Assembly: GCA_025935155.1 (NCBI GenBank)
Contig: JAICVV010000037.1
Location: forward strand, 1 to 11,068
Direction: 5' to 3'
Source: Alphaproteobacteria bacterium
GTDB lineage: Bacteria; Pseudomonadota; Alphaproteobacteria; Micropepsales; Micropepsaceae
Length of the DNA stretch: 11,068 nucleotides
In this document: piece by piece, positions 1-7,982 of the stretch
Position numbering within the stretch: position 1 is the first letter of the stretch
How the letters are laid out: the number at the start of each line of letters is the position of its first letter
Notes under the pieces: generated by a model
What the model was told of the DNA's origin: nothing
Database searches by the model: none
What the model saw: the letters and a program-made list of their open reading frames with translations, nothing else
Position numbers and translations under genes: made by a program

Positions 1-169
1 CGTCCCACGAGATTTTCTCCAGGCCCTCGTCTGGCGGATTGAAGTCCAGCCGGAGAATTCCCGCTTCACCGTCCTGCTCGGTGTCTTTCACCGTGGCGGG
101 ATGTCCGCCGCGTGCCTCCGCCCATTTGCGGATTTTGCCGTTATCTGTCGTGACGTTTGCCCGTGCCAT
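1..169 (-). CDS. Small acidic hypothetical protein, N-terminal 56 residues (3' end beyond window)
   Basis: The reading frame starts at an ATG at 169 and stays open to the window edge, giving 56 residues that begin MARANVTTDNGKIRKWAEARG and include IRKWAEARGGHPATVKDT, ILRLDF and EKISWD. A GGAGG ribosome binding site lies 5 bases upstream and the preceding gene stops 14 bases upstream, so it is probably the next gene of the same operon. The pattern (a short N-terminus, then I-R-x-W-A-E-x-R-G-G-x-P-x-x-V-x-x-T, then L-R-x-D-F, then a W-D-E-F-F-like ending just reached here) is one I remember from conserved proteins of about 70-90 residues in proteobacteria. Some of these are labelled '1,4-alpha-glucan branching enzyme', which cannot be right for so small a protein. 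There is no signal peptide or membrane segment in the visible part. The function is unknown. It could be a small regulatory or adaptor protein for the glycosyltransferases, but that is only inferred from position. Confidence 0.8.
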   Translation of the reverse strand, partial: MARANVTTDNGKIRKWAEARGGHPATVKDTEQDGEAGILRLDFNPPDEGLEKISWD

Positions 170-174
170 TTAAG

Positions 175-179
175 CCTCC
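175..179 (-). promoter_or_regulatory. Ribosome binding site of the small hypothetical protein
   Basis: GGAGG on the minus strand sits 5 bases before the ATG at 169. It supports this start although the gene is cut by the window edge. Confidence 0.75.
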
Positions 180-183
180 ATGG

Positions 184-1200
<1,017 letters not shown>

Positions 1201-1219
1201 TGTGGAATCACAACTCCTT

Positions 1220-2326
1220 TCATGACGTAACCAGCGCCCTTCTTTGCTGACGAGATGAGTGGGTTTGCCGCGCGCGCAGATCGAAAAGCCTCTCAAGCTC
1301 GAGGGCGCGATGCGCAGCCGTGTGTTCGTTCAGGACGCGCTGCCGTGCTGCCGCAGCAATAGCCTTCCGCTTGGCAGGCGTTGTGTTTCGCAGAATGTGC
1401 AGCACATCTTCGGTGCTTTCCGCGACAAGAATTTCTTTGCCGAGCGTGAAGATGCTATCGAGGCCTGGCCAGTTGTCGCTGACAATGGGAACGCCACAGG
1501 CAGCCGCCTCAAACAGCCGCACGCTGGGCGAGAAGCCGAGCGCCTTCATGTCATCGCGGGTGACATTCACGGTAAAACGCTGGGCGCAGTAAAATTCGGG
1601 ATGCGCGGCGGGCGGCATGTGCTCGATATGCAAGACATTGGCCGGCCATGCGACCGTGTCCGGGAATTGCGCGCCGCACGCCACGAAATACTTCGCAGGT
1701 GTAGCCGCCGCTACTTTGAGCAACATCCGTTCAAGCCCGATCTGCCTGTCTGGCGAATAGGTGCCGAGGTAACCGAGCTCCCACTTGCGCGCTGTTGCCA
1801 CCGGCGCGTGCAAATCGGGATCGACGGAACAATAAAACGCGGCCGCGTGCGGGCTGCCCATCTCCTGCAAAAGATCGAGAGCGGCGCCGCCCGTAAACGA
1901 AAGGTAGAGGTCATATGCTGCGATGAGCGCCGTGGAGAGATAATCGCACTCTTCGCGTTCGAGCTTTGCGAGCGTGACAGGAGTATCTATGTCGTAAAAA
2001 GCAACGGGACTGCTGGCCGCCGCTATCGCCCAATGCCCGATGTCGATCCCGTCCGGCACAAACGAGCCAACGATCACAGCATCCGCTTCCGCAATATCGC
2101 CAGCAAAGCGGTGCTTCAGGTCGGCGGCGCTATGGTAAAGCGCAATCCGGGCATAAGGCGACCGCGCGAGGTCGCGGTGCTCGCTGTACCAAGGCGCCTC
2201 CCGCTCGAGAAACAGGACATCATGGCCACGCTGCGCCAGCGCCTTCACCAGCGCGCGGTAGGTGGTTGCGTGTCCATTGCCCCATGAAGAGGTAATGGTG
2301 AGGCCGAGAATGACGATCTTCGCCAT
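1220..2326 (-). CDS. CgeB-like glycosyltransferase (third of three tandem paralogues)
   Basis: This 368-residue predicted cytoplasmic GT-B glycosyltransferase has no signal peptide or membrane helix. The N-terminal Rossmann-like half carries S-S-W-G-N-G-H-A-T-T-Y-R (13-24), then RGHDVLFLERE (33-43) and YDIDTP (111-116). The C-terminal donor-binding half carries SVRLFEAAACGVPIVSD (268-284), the pattern of the glycosyl-transferases-group-1 domain in CgeB-type proteins (E273 in the place of the conserved Glu, then ACG and a WPGLD turn). A terminal stretch rich in Arg, Gln and Ser follows (350-368). Two starts are possible: GTG at 2329 or ATG at 2326. The ATG is preferred because GGGAGG lies 7 bases before it, against 4 before the GTG; its A is also the last base of the upstream stop (TGATG), which suggests translational coupling. 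Donor and acceptor sugars cannot be read from the sequence. Confidence 0.88.
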   Translation of the reverse strand: MAKIVILGLTITSSWGNGHATTYRALVKALAQRGHDVLFLEREAPWYSEHRDLARSPYARIALYHSAADLKHRFAGDIAEADAVIVGSFVPDGIDIGHWAIAAASSPVAFYDIDTPVTLAKLEREECDYLSTALIAAYDLYLSFTGGAALDLLQEMGSPHAAAFYCSVDPDLHAPVATARKWELGYLGTYSPDRQIGLERMLLKVAAATPAKYFVACGAQFPDTVAWPANVLHIEHMPPAAHPEFYCAQRFTVNVTRDDMKALGFSPSVRLFEAAACGVPIVSDNWPGLDSIFTLGKEILVAESTEDVLHILRNTTPAKRKAIAAAARQRVLNEHTAAHRALELERLFDLRARQTHSSRQQRRALVTS

Positions 2327-3411
2327 CACACTGCCTCCCGGAGCTGACCACGGCCCTCGAGGATAGCTTCGACATCTGCCGCGCGGAGATCATAGGTGTG
2401 TTGGGCCAGCACCCGCCTGCGCGCAGCCTCGCCAATCCGCCGCGTGTCGCTTTCGTTTAGCGTTTCGACATAGGCGGCAACCTCAGCCCCATGCTTCGCG
2501 ACCAGAACTTCGCGGCCGGGTTCGAGAAACATGCCGATGCCGTCCCATGAATCGGTGACAATGCACGCACCGGCGCCTGCCGCTTCGAAAATTCGCGTCG
2601 GGGGCGAGGCGCCGTAGCGCGCCATGCTCTCGCGGTTCACATTCAGCACTGTGCGCGGCGTGCAGTTGAAGGCGTTGTGATCGCGCGTATAAACGTGACC
2701 TGCATTCATCACGTTTTGCGGCATCGGTTTGTCATGCCAGCCATTGCCGCCGATCAGAAATCGCTGCTGTGGCAACCGCGCCGCGGCCCTAAAGAAGAAT
2801 TCCTCTACCCTGGCTTCGCGATCCGGCAGACGATTGCCGAGAAACGCCAGATCGGCCTCAAACCGCGGATCGGGCGCGACGGGATGATGTGTGGCAGAAT
2901 CGAGCGCGTTATAGATTGGCACGCAAATGCGCGCGCCAAACTTCGCGTAGGCCTGAATCACGGCTTCTCCGCCACCGTAAGTGAACACCGCGTCGAAACG
3001 CGGGAGGAGCGGCCGCAAATGGTCATCTGCATTCGCGCCCATGCGGTCGAGTGTGGCGGGCGCGTCCACATCCCAGAACAAGACCGTCTGGTGTGGTCCG
3101 CGGTTGGCAAGCACCGCTTGCTCAAGTTCGGTATCGAGCACACCAAGGCCGCTGAATTTCACCACCACATCGGCATCGCGGGCCTGCTTCAGCGCCTCCT
3201 CCATTCCTTCGCAATTGGCGGGAAAAGCGAACACACGCGCCCATTCGGGATCGTCCATGTCGCGGTGTTCCTGACGTCCGAATGCATCAGGCTCGCAGAA
3301 AAGGACCTCGTGCCCGCGTTCTGAGAGCGCTTTCAGCAAGCCGCGATAATAGGTGGCAGCGCCGTTCCAATAGGCGGAAACGAGGCTGGAGCCGAAGAAG
3401 GCAAAACGCAT
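2326..3411 (-). CDS. CgeB-like glycosyltransferase (second of three tandem paralogues)
   Basis: This 361-residue predicted cytoplasmic GT-B transferase is clearly paralogous to its two neighbours. The N-terminal signature is A-Y-W-N-G-A-A-T-Y-Y-R-G-L (13-25), followed by ERGHEVLFCEPD (31-42) and WDVDAP (113-118). The C-terminal half has PTRIFEAAGAGACIVTDSWDG (271-291), the donor-binding motif of CgeB-type proteins; here GAGA replaces the usual ACG-P. LNVNRESMARYG (256-267) matches the VNVTRDDMKALG stretch of the following gene, so these two are the closest pair of the three. The start is ATG at 3411, overlapping the upstream stop by one base (TGATG), with GAGAGG 7 bases upstream; the GTG at 3414 is the alternative. 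The specificity is unknown. Confidence 0.87.
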   Translation of the reverse strand: MRFAFFGSSLVSAYWNGAATYYRGLLKALSERGHEVLFCEPDAFGRQEHRDMDDPEWARVFAFPANCEGMEEALKQARDADVVVKFSGLGVLDTELEQAVLANRGPHQTVLFWDVDAPATLDRMGANADDHLRPLLPRFDAVFTYGGGEAVIQAYAKFGARICVPIYNALDSATHHPVAPDPRFEADLAFLGNRLPDREARVEEFFFRAAARLPQQRFLIGGNGWHDKPMPQNVMNAGHVYTRDHNAFNCTPRTVLNVNRESMARYGASPPTRIFEAAGAGACIVTDSWDGIGMFLEPGREVLVAKHGAEVAAYVETLNESDTRRIGEAARRRVLAQHTYDLRAADVEAILEGRGQLREAV

Positions 3412-4517
3412 CACGCGGCCTCTCTCGCTTCAATTGCATTGAGAGCCGCATAAATCTCGAGCAGCTGATCGGCCCGATGAGCGCAGGTGTGATGCGCCCC
3501 GATGGCCGCAAGACCGTTGGAGCGGAGCGAGCTGCGAACTTCCGCATCTTCCATCAGCGAACGCATGCAGTCTCGCATAACGTCACCATCGGCTGCGCTG
3601 AGAAAGCAGCCATCGGGAAAAAGCCGTTCGCTGTCGCTCCAGGGCGCGCAAATCAGCGGGATCCCGCAGGCCAGCGCCTCGAATACGCGGATGGTAGGGA
3701 TTCCCGGCAGCGCGTTCGCATACGGCCGCCGCGGCACGTGGACGGTGAAACGGCTCTTTGCAAAGGCAAGTGGCGCTTCGTGATTGGGAAGCCATCCGCC
3801 GTATGCAATTTCTCGCGCATTCAGATCCTCAACAGCCGCCGCGGGGTATCGCACGCCGTAGAGCTGTGTGCGCAAATTGAGCGCCGCAGCGGGTTCAATG
3901 AGAAATTCGCGCAGCTCGGCCGAACGTTCTTCATCGCCCCAATTGCCGATCCACACGAGGTCGCTCTCCTGCTCCGCGGTGCGCAGATAGAAGGTCGAGG
4001 TGTCCGCCGCTTCATGGAAAGCCCATACTCGCCGGCTCCAGCCGCGCTTACGGTAGATCTCAGCAATGATTTCGCCAAAGGCCAGCACGCCGTCATAGCC
4101 GGACAAATCGAATTTCCGCATCTCATCGGGGGCTGTGATGGCGCGGTGGTGCGTGTCCTGAAACAACAGCGTGAAGCGGGCACCGCGTTTGCGCATGCGG
4201 CCGATCGCATTAACAAGCGCCGGCTCATTCCACTCGTGCACGACGACAAGAGCGGCGCCGTGCGTGAGCGCATCGAGATCGGGATAATCGGGATCGTATT
4301 TTACGGGCTGAAGCGTGGGAAATACAGCGCGGAAAGAAGCAAGCGCTTCTGGCCCATAATCGCCCAGCAGATTTGTTTCGCTCCAGCTGGCGCGCGGTTC
4401 GCAAAACCGCACCTCATGTCCCAGTTTCTGCAAGGCCAGGCCAAGCCCACGCAGAAAATGCGCATTGCCGTTGTTCCAGCAGGAAGCGATAGCGTGCACG
4501 AAAAAGACGACCTTCAT
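3411..4517 (-). CDS. CgeB-like glycosyltransferase (first and most divergent of three tandem paralogues)
   Basis: This 368-residue predicted cytoplasmic GT-B transferase has the shared N-terminal pattern S-C-W-N-N-G-N-A-H-F-L-R-G-L (12-25) and KLGHEVRFCEPR (31-42). In the middle, where the two paralogues have Y/W-D-x-D-x-P, it has FQDTHHR (119-125). The C-terminal donor motif TIRVFEALACGIPLICAPWSD spans 275-295 and is the best conserved of the three. The start is ATG at 4517, in a 4-bp ATGA overlap with the upstream gene and with GAGGTGG just before it. The open frame extends upstream to 4694, but that part lies inside the previous gene and is Arg/Cys-rich shadow sequence. The different middle motif suggests a different acceptor or donor from its neighbours; this is inference. 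Confidence 0.87.
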   Translation of the reverse strand: MKVVFFVHAIASCWNNGNAHFLRGLGLALQKLGHEVRFCEPRASWSETNLLGDYGPEALASFRAVFPTLQPVKYDPDYPDLDALTHGAALVVVHEWNEPALVNAIGRMRKRGARFTLLFQDTHHRAITAPDEMRKFDLSGYDGVLAFGEIIAEIYRKRGWSRRVWAFHEAADTSTFYLRTAEQESDLVWIGNWGDEERSAELREFLIEPAAALNLRTQLYGVRYPAAAVEDLNAREIAYGGWLPNHEAPLAFAKSRFTVHVPRRPYANALPGIPTIRVFEALACGIPLICAPWSDSERLFPDGCFLSAADGDVMRDCMRSLMEDAEVRSSLRSNGLAAIGAHHTCAHRADQLLEIYAALNAIEAREAA

Positions 4518-5632
4518 GCCGCCACCTCGCTGATCCGGTGTTCGGCGCGTGGCGCGCAGACTGCGCGGTATGCGTCGAGATATTCGGCTGTCATCGCATC
4601 CGCCGAATATCGGGCGGCATGCGCACGGGCACGAAGACCGGACTCGAAAGCACGCTTCGTGTCTTCGGTCAGGTGTCCGAGCGCGTCGCGCCATCCGTTC
4701 TCATCGTCCGGGTGGACAAATATCGCGGCGCCGTCCCACAATTCCCGCAATGTAGGAATATCGCCCAGTACCAGCGCGCAGCCGGAAAGTGCCGCTTCAA
4801 GAATGCTCAATCCAAACGGTTCATATCGCGACGGCGCCGCGAACACCGCGGCCTGCGCCATCTGCTCCGCCAATTCGCCGTGACTCAGCCGCCCCAGCCA
4901 AGCGACATTCTCGAGGGCGATTGCCGGGCCGTCCGTCGATTTTCCGTCGCCCGCAACCATCACCGGAACATGCAGCTGACCCGCAACGCGGCACAGCATG
5001 GCGATGTTCTTCGCCGGATCCCACAAACGGCCCGCAGCCAGCACCATGTTGCGCTTTGGACAGGGGGCGAAACGGGATGCGTGGCGGCCGTTCCAGATCG
5101 TCCGTGCCGCATTGGCGCGGCCATGGATTGCCTGAAACTCATCAAGGAAGATTTGCGTGGGCGCCGTGAGCACAGCGGCGTTTCTTACGGCCGCCGACAC
5201 CCAGTTCACGTACCGCCACCATTCCAGCGGAATGACATCGCGTCTGCACGCTTGCCACCACGAAGCCACGCAGGAATGCGCCGTGAGCACAACCGGCGCA
5301 TTGAGCGGCAGAGTGGCGTGATAATAGCCGTTCACATGCACGACATCCGGCCGCACCTCGCGCGCGAGTTGCAATAGCGCGGCACCGGATTCGATGACAT
5401 CGCGTTCGCAATCCTGCATCCATTCAAGGCGGTGACCCGTCACAACCAGCCGCAGATTAGGCTGCGCCGCAGCCTCGGCCCGCTGCGCCTCGTCCGGCAG
5501 GCCGCCCATAGACAGGAGGGTGACTTCCACTCCGTGTTTCGCCAAGCCGGCGCACAGTTCCATTGCAAAGGTCCACACGCCGCCGACTGTATCGGTGGTC
5601 ATCAGCACCTTACTTGGAGCGGGCGGGCTCAT
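4514..5632 (-). CDS. GT4-family glycosyltransferase
   Basis: This 372-residue retaining GT-B glycosyltransferase resembles bacterial glycosyltransferases of family 4. The N-terminal acceptor-side motif KVLMTTDTVGGVW spans 8-20, with the glycine loop that opens the first beta-alpha unit. VVHVNGYYHA (97-106) and VVLTAHSC (114-121) follow. The donor-binding half has AAGRLWDPAKN (199-209) with the Arg and Lys of the typical GRL..-KN motif. It also has RYEPFGLSILEAALSG (269-284), which contains the E-x7-E pair E271/E279. There is no signal peptide or membrane segment. The start is ATG at 5632 in an ATGA overlap with the radical SAM gene; the Shine-Dalgarno match is weak, as expected for a coupled gene. 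It is the only GT4 enzyme among the four transferases and could be the one that starts the chain, but the sequence does not show this. Confidence 0.92.
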   Translation of the reverse strand: MSPPAPSKVLMTTDTVGGVWTFAMELCAGLAKHGVEVTLLSMGGLPDEAQRAEAAAQPNLRLVVTGHRLEWMQDCERDVIESGAALLQLAREVRPDVVHVNGYYHATLPLNAPVVLTAHSCVASWWQACRRDVIPLEWWRYVNWVSAAVRNAAVLTAPTQIFLDEFQAIHGRANAARTIWNGRHASRFAPCPKRNMVLAAGRLWDPAKNIAMLCRVAGQLHVPVMVAGDGKSTDGPAIALENVAWLGRLSHGELAEQMAQAAVFAAPSRYEPFGLSILEAALSGCALVLGDIPTLRELWDGAAIFVHPDDENGWRDALGHLTEDTKRAFESGLRARAHAARYSADAMTAEYLDAYRAVCAPRAEHRISEVAA

Positions 5633-6912
5633 GCGGCACGCGCCTGCTCAAGCCGATCGAGAGGATACGGCTGCTCTTCCTGAATTTCACTGAAATGGCC
5701 GTAGCGATCGAGATAATAGTCGACGGCTCGTTCCCACGCCCCGTCATCCGGCATTCCCCAGAGCTTCCGGTAATCCGGAGATCCCGGATATGGGAATAGC
5801 GGGACAGGATCGTTGGCCCACACCCCGTGCGCGCGCAGATTCTCGCGCCAGCGATCGACCATGGTTTCATCGTCGCCGGGCATTTCGATAAGATTGGCCT
5901 GCACGAAGGGCACGTTCTCCCGCGCAAGGATAAGCCGGTCCGCCAATTCGCCGGTGGACAGACGGCAGAGCTTCTCAAGGGTGTCGCGGCCTTCCCGTGT
6001 GAGACTTTCGACGCCCGCTTCGATCGAAACGCAGCCCGCCTTCCCCAACAGGCGGATCATGTCCGGTTTCCATAGATCGATGCGGGTCTGTACGCCGAAT
6101 TTGAGGTTGCGGCCGATCAGCGATTCCAGCAGCGGACGATTCGGCAGAAATATCTCGTCGATGAAGTAGATATAGGTGACGCCGTTCGCGATGTGCCCGT
6201 CGATTTCGGCAATCAGATTGGTCAGATTGCGACGGCGATAACCGTCGCGAAAATTCTCCTTTGCGCAAAATGTGCAGTGATAGGGGCAGCCACGGGAGGC
6301 TTCGACTTCCGCGCCCGGTCCATCCGGAGGCACTTCGAAACGGTGGTGATGATGGCGGTGCTGCGCGGTCCATTCGGCGCCCCAGGCAAGCGGCGGCAGA
6401 TTGACGAATTCCGTCGCGCGCGGGCCACCATGAACGCGGACGTCGTTCCCGTCGCGCTCAGCCGTACCGGATATTCCCCGCTCGCCATCGGCAATTCCGA
6501 CCAGCGCTTCTTCACATTCGCCGAGCACGCCAATATCTACGCCGAGCTTTTGCATGGTCGCGCGAGGCGTGGTTGACATGTGCGGTCCGACGGCGACCTT
6601 CAGGCCGGCGACGTCTTCGAGTTCTTCCAACAATTGCTGCGGGACGCGCAATTCAGGCGGCGCACAGCGCCAGAACAGGTAACTGGGCGCCGTCGTGATC
6701 ACCGTCATGTCCGGCCCGTAGCGGCGGACAGCTTCGGAAAGGGCGGGCATGCTCAGGCGGAACAGATGCCCGTCGAAGATCTGAACTTCGTGTCCCTCCC
6801 GCTCCAGCAGGACTTTGGAGCTCCCGTACTCTAGCGGCAGGTGCGGCTCGCGGCAGCCGAAATAAATGCTGTGCTCGAAACTCCAGGGTGGATTGACGAG
6901 CGCAACCCTCAT
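5629..6912 (-). CDS. B12-binding-type radical SAM protein of a glycan cassette
   Basis: This 427-residue enzyme has an N-terminal B12-binding-like Rossmann domain (about 1-140) beginning MRVALVNPPW, with LPLEYGSSKVLLEREGHEV (25-43) and VGPHMSTTP (108-116). The radical SAM core follows, with CxxxCxxC as RGCPYHCTFCAKEN: C209, C213 and C216 should bind the 4Fe-4S cluster. Further core motifs are YIYFIDEIFLPNRPL (247-261), FGVQTRIDLWKPDM (272-285) and CVSIEAGVESLT (294-305). The classical DxHxxG cobalamin ligand is not visible, as in many class-B-like members, so cofactor use is not certain. H185 and the His run 187-190 precede the core. Likely roles are C-methylation or another radical change on a sugar or glycan intermediate. 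My recollection, unverified, is that close relatives carry the name 'rhizo-twelve system'. ATG 6912 overlaps the previous stop (ATGA) and has GAGGCGGTGG upstream. The frame is open back to 7074, but that part lies within the previous gene. Confidence 0.93.
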   Translation of the reverse strand: MRVALVNPPWSFEHSIYFGCREPHLPLEYGSSKVLLEREGHEVQIFDGHLFRLSMPALSEAVRRYGPDMTVITTAPSYLFWRCAPPELRVPQQLLEELEDVAGLKVAVGPHMSTTPRATMQKLGVDIGVLGECEEALVGIADGERGISGTAERDGNDVRVHGGPRATEFVNLPPLAWGAEWTAQHRHHHHRFEVPPDGPGAEVEASRGCPYHCTFCAKENFRDGYRRRNLTNLIAEIDGHIANGVTYIYFIDEIFLPNRPLLESLIGRNLKFGVQTRIDLWKPDMIRLLGKAGCVSIEAGVESLTREGRDTLEKLCRLSTGELADRLILARENVPFVQANLIEMPGDDETMVDRWRENLRAHGVWANDPVPLFPYPGSPDYRKLWGMPDDGAWERAVDYYLDRYGHFSEIQEEQPYPLDRLEQARAA

Positions 6913-7982
6913 GCCACCGCCTCCCTCCGCGCTTGCTGCACAACGGAAGAGTCGAGCAGCCAGTCGTGCAGCCGCCGCAAACCGGTTTCGACGTTTACCT
7001 GCGGCGTCCAGTCCGCCACGCGCGTAAAGGCCCGCGTATCCGACACATACCAAGGCTGGTCGCCAGGGCGCCAATCGTGGAAGGACACCGCGGGCGGGCG
7101 CCCCTCCATCCGCTCGATTGCGTCCAGAAGCTCGCGCAAGCTGAGTGTATTTTCCGGGCCGCCGCCCAGGTTGAAGACGGCGCCAGACACTGCATCGGCT
7201 TTTTCCAGCGCGAGCAAATAGGCACTGACGGCGTCGTCGACTTCCAGCACATCCCGCACCTGATAACCGTCGCCATAGATGGAGGTCGGTTCCCCACGCA
7301 GCGCCGAAATGAGGAAATGCGCCACCCAGCCCTGATCTTCATTGCCGAACTGGTGCGGGCCGTAGAGGCAGCTCATGCGGAACACGGTTGTCTTCAGGCC
7401 ATAAATGCGTGCGTAATCCAGAACGTATTGGTCAGCCGCGCCTTTGGAACATCCGTAAGGGCTGTAGAGCGACAGAGGCGTGCTCTCGCCGAAGCCCGCA
7501 GCGTCCTGCGGATCCCGCGGCACGTAACGCTGGCCTTGGCGCGCCAGCGCTTCGATCGGCAGCAGTTTGCCGTACACCTTGTTGGTTGACGCGAACAACA
7601 GCGGCACCTGCGGAACATGGCGGCGCACGGCCTCGAGCACGTTCAGAGTCCCGCGAGCGTTCACTTCGAAATCGGCGATGGGATCGGCCACGCTTGTTGT
7701 GACTGCGACCTGCGCCGCAAGATGAATGACAGCGCGCGCGCCGCGGACGGCATCGTTCGCGGCGTCGAGGTCGCGCACATCGGCGGCGCGGAGGGATATG
7801 CGATGGCTATAGCGCTGCTGAAGCCAGCTCACGTTTTCCCGCACATGGTCGCGCGAGAGATTGTCGAAAATCAGAACATCGTCGCCGCGTGCGGCCAGCG
7901 CCGCTGCGATATTGGTGCCCAAAAAGCCCGCGCCACCGGTGATGAGAATGTGCCCCTCACGCCGGATCGGGGTGGCGCTCAT
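6909..7982 (-). CDS. Nucleotide-sugar epimerase, CDP-paratose 2-epimerase-like extended SDR
   Basis: This 357-residue extended short-chain dehydrogenase/reductase is predicted to act on an NDP-sugar. The NAD-binding ITGGAGFLGTNIA is at 14-26 (G16, G19, G22) with FDNLSR (39-44), where the acidic residue favours NAD. HLAAQVAVTTSV (87-98) and ASTNKVYG (131-138) follow. The catalytic Tyr/Lys are Y176/K180 in SPYGCSKGAADQYVLDYARI (174-193). FRMSCLYGPHQFGNEDQGWV (201-220) and the insert between ASTNKVYG and the catalytic Tyr, with FGESTPLSLYSP, are what I know from the CDP-paratose/tyvelose 2-epimerase branch. The actual substrate need not be CDP-paratose, since no CDP-dideoxysugar genes are present, so I name only the branch. 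The start is ATG at 7982, overlapping the previous stop (ATGA). The frame ends in an overlap with the radical SAM gene. Confidence 0.9.
   Translation of the reverse strand: MSATPIRREGHILITGGAGFLGTNIAAALAARGDDVLIFDNLSRDHVRENVSWLQQRYSHRISLRAADVRDLDAANDAVRGARAVIHLAAQVAVTTSVADPIADFEVNARGTLNVLEAVRRHVPQVPLLFASTNKVYGKLLPIEALARQGQRYVPRDPQDAAGFGESTPLSLYSPYGCSKGAADQYVLDYARIYGLKTTVFRMSCLYGPHQFGNEDQGWVAHFLISALRGEPTSIYGDGYQVRDVLEVDDAVSAYLLALEKADAVSGAVFNLGGGPENTLSLRELLDAIERMEGRPPAVSFHDWRPGDQPWYVSDTRAFTRVADWTPQVNVETGLRRLHDWLLDSSVVQQARREAVA

Noticed and set aside
3282..4883. Open frame of about 530 codons on the plus strand, antisense to the CgeB-like and GT4 genes, and similar long plus-strand frames at 157-1017 and 1259-2287.
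   Set aside because: Each lies wholly opposite well-recognised minus-strand genes, and the translations are Arg/His-rich with no family motif. Long antisense frames are common opposite GC-rich coding sequence.
5071..5094. GGAAC and CGTT 15 bases apart on the minus strand inside the GT4 gene, resembling an EcfG promoter.
   Set aside because: The spacing is one short of the accepted 16-17, and the site lies inside a coding region with no gene start just downstream.
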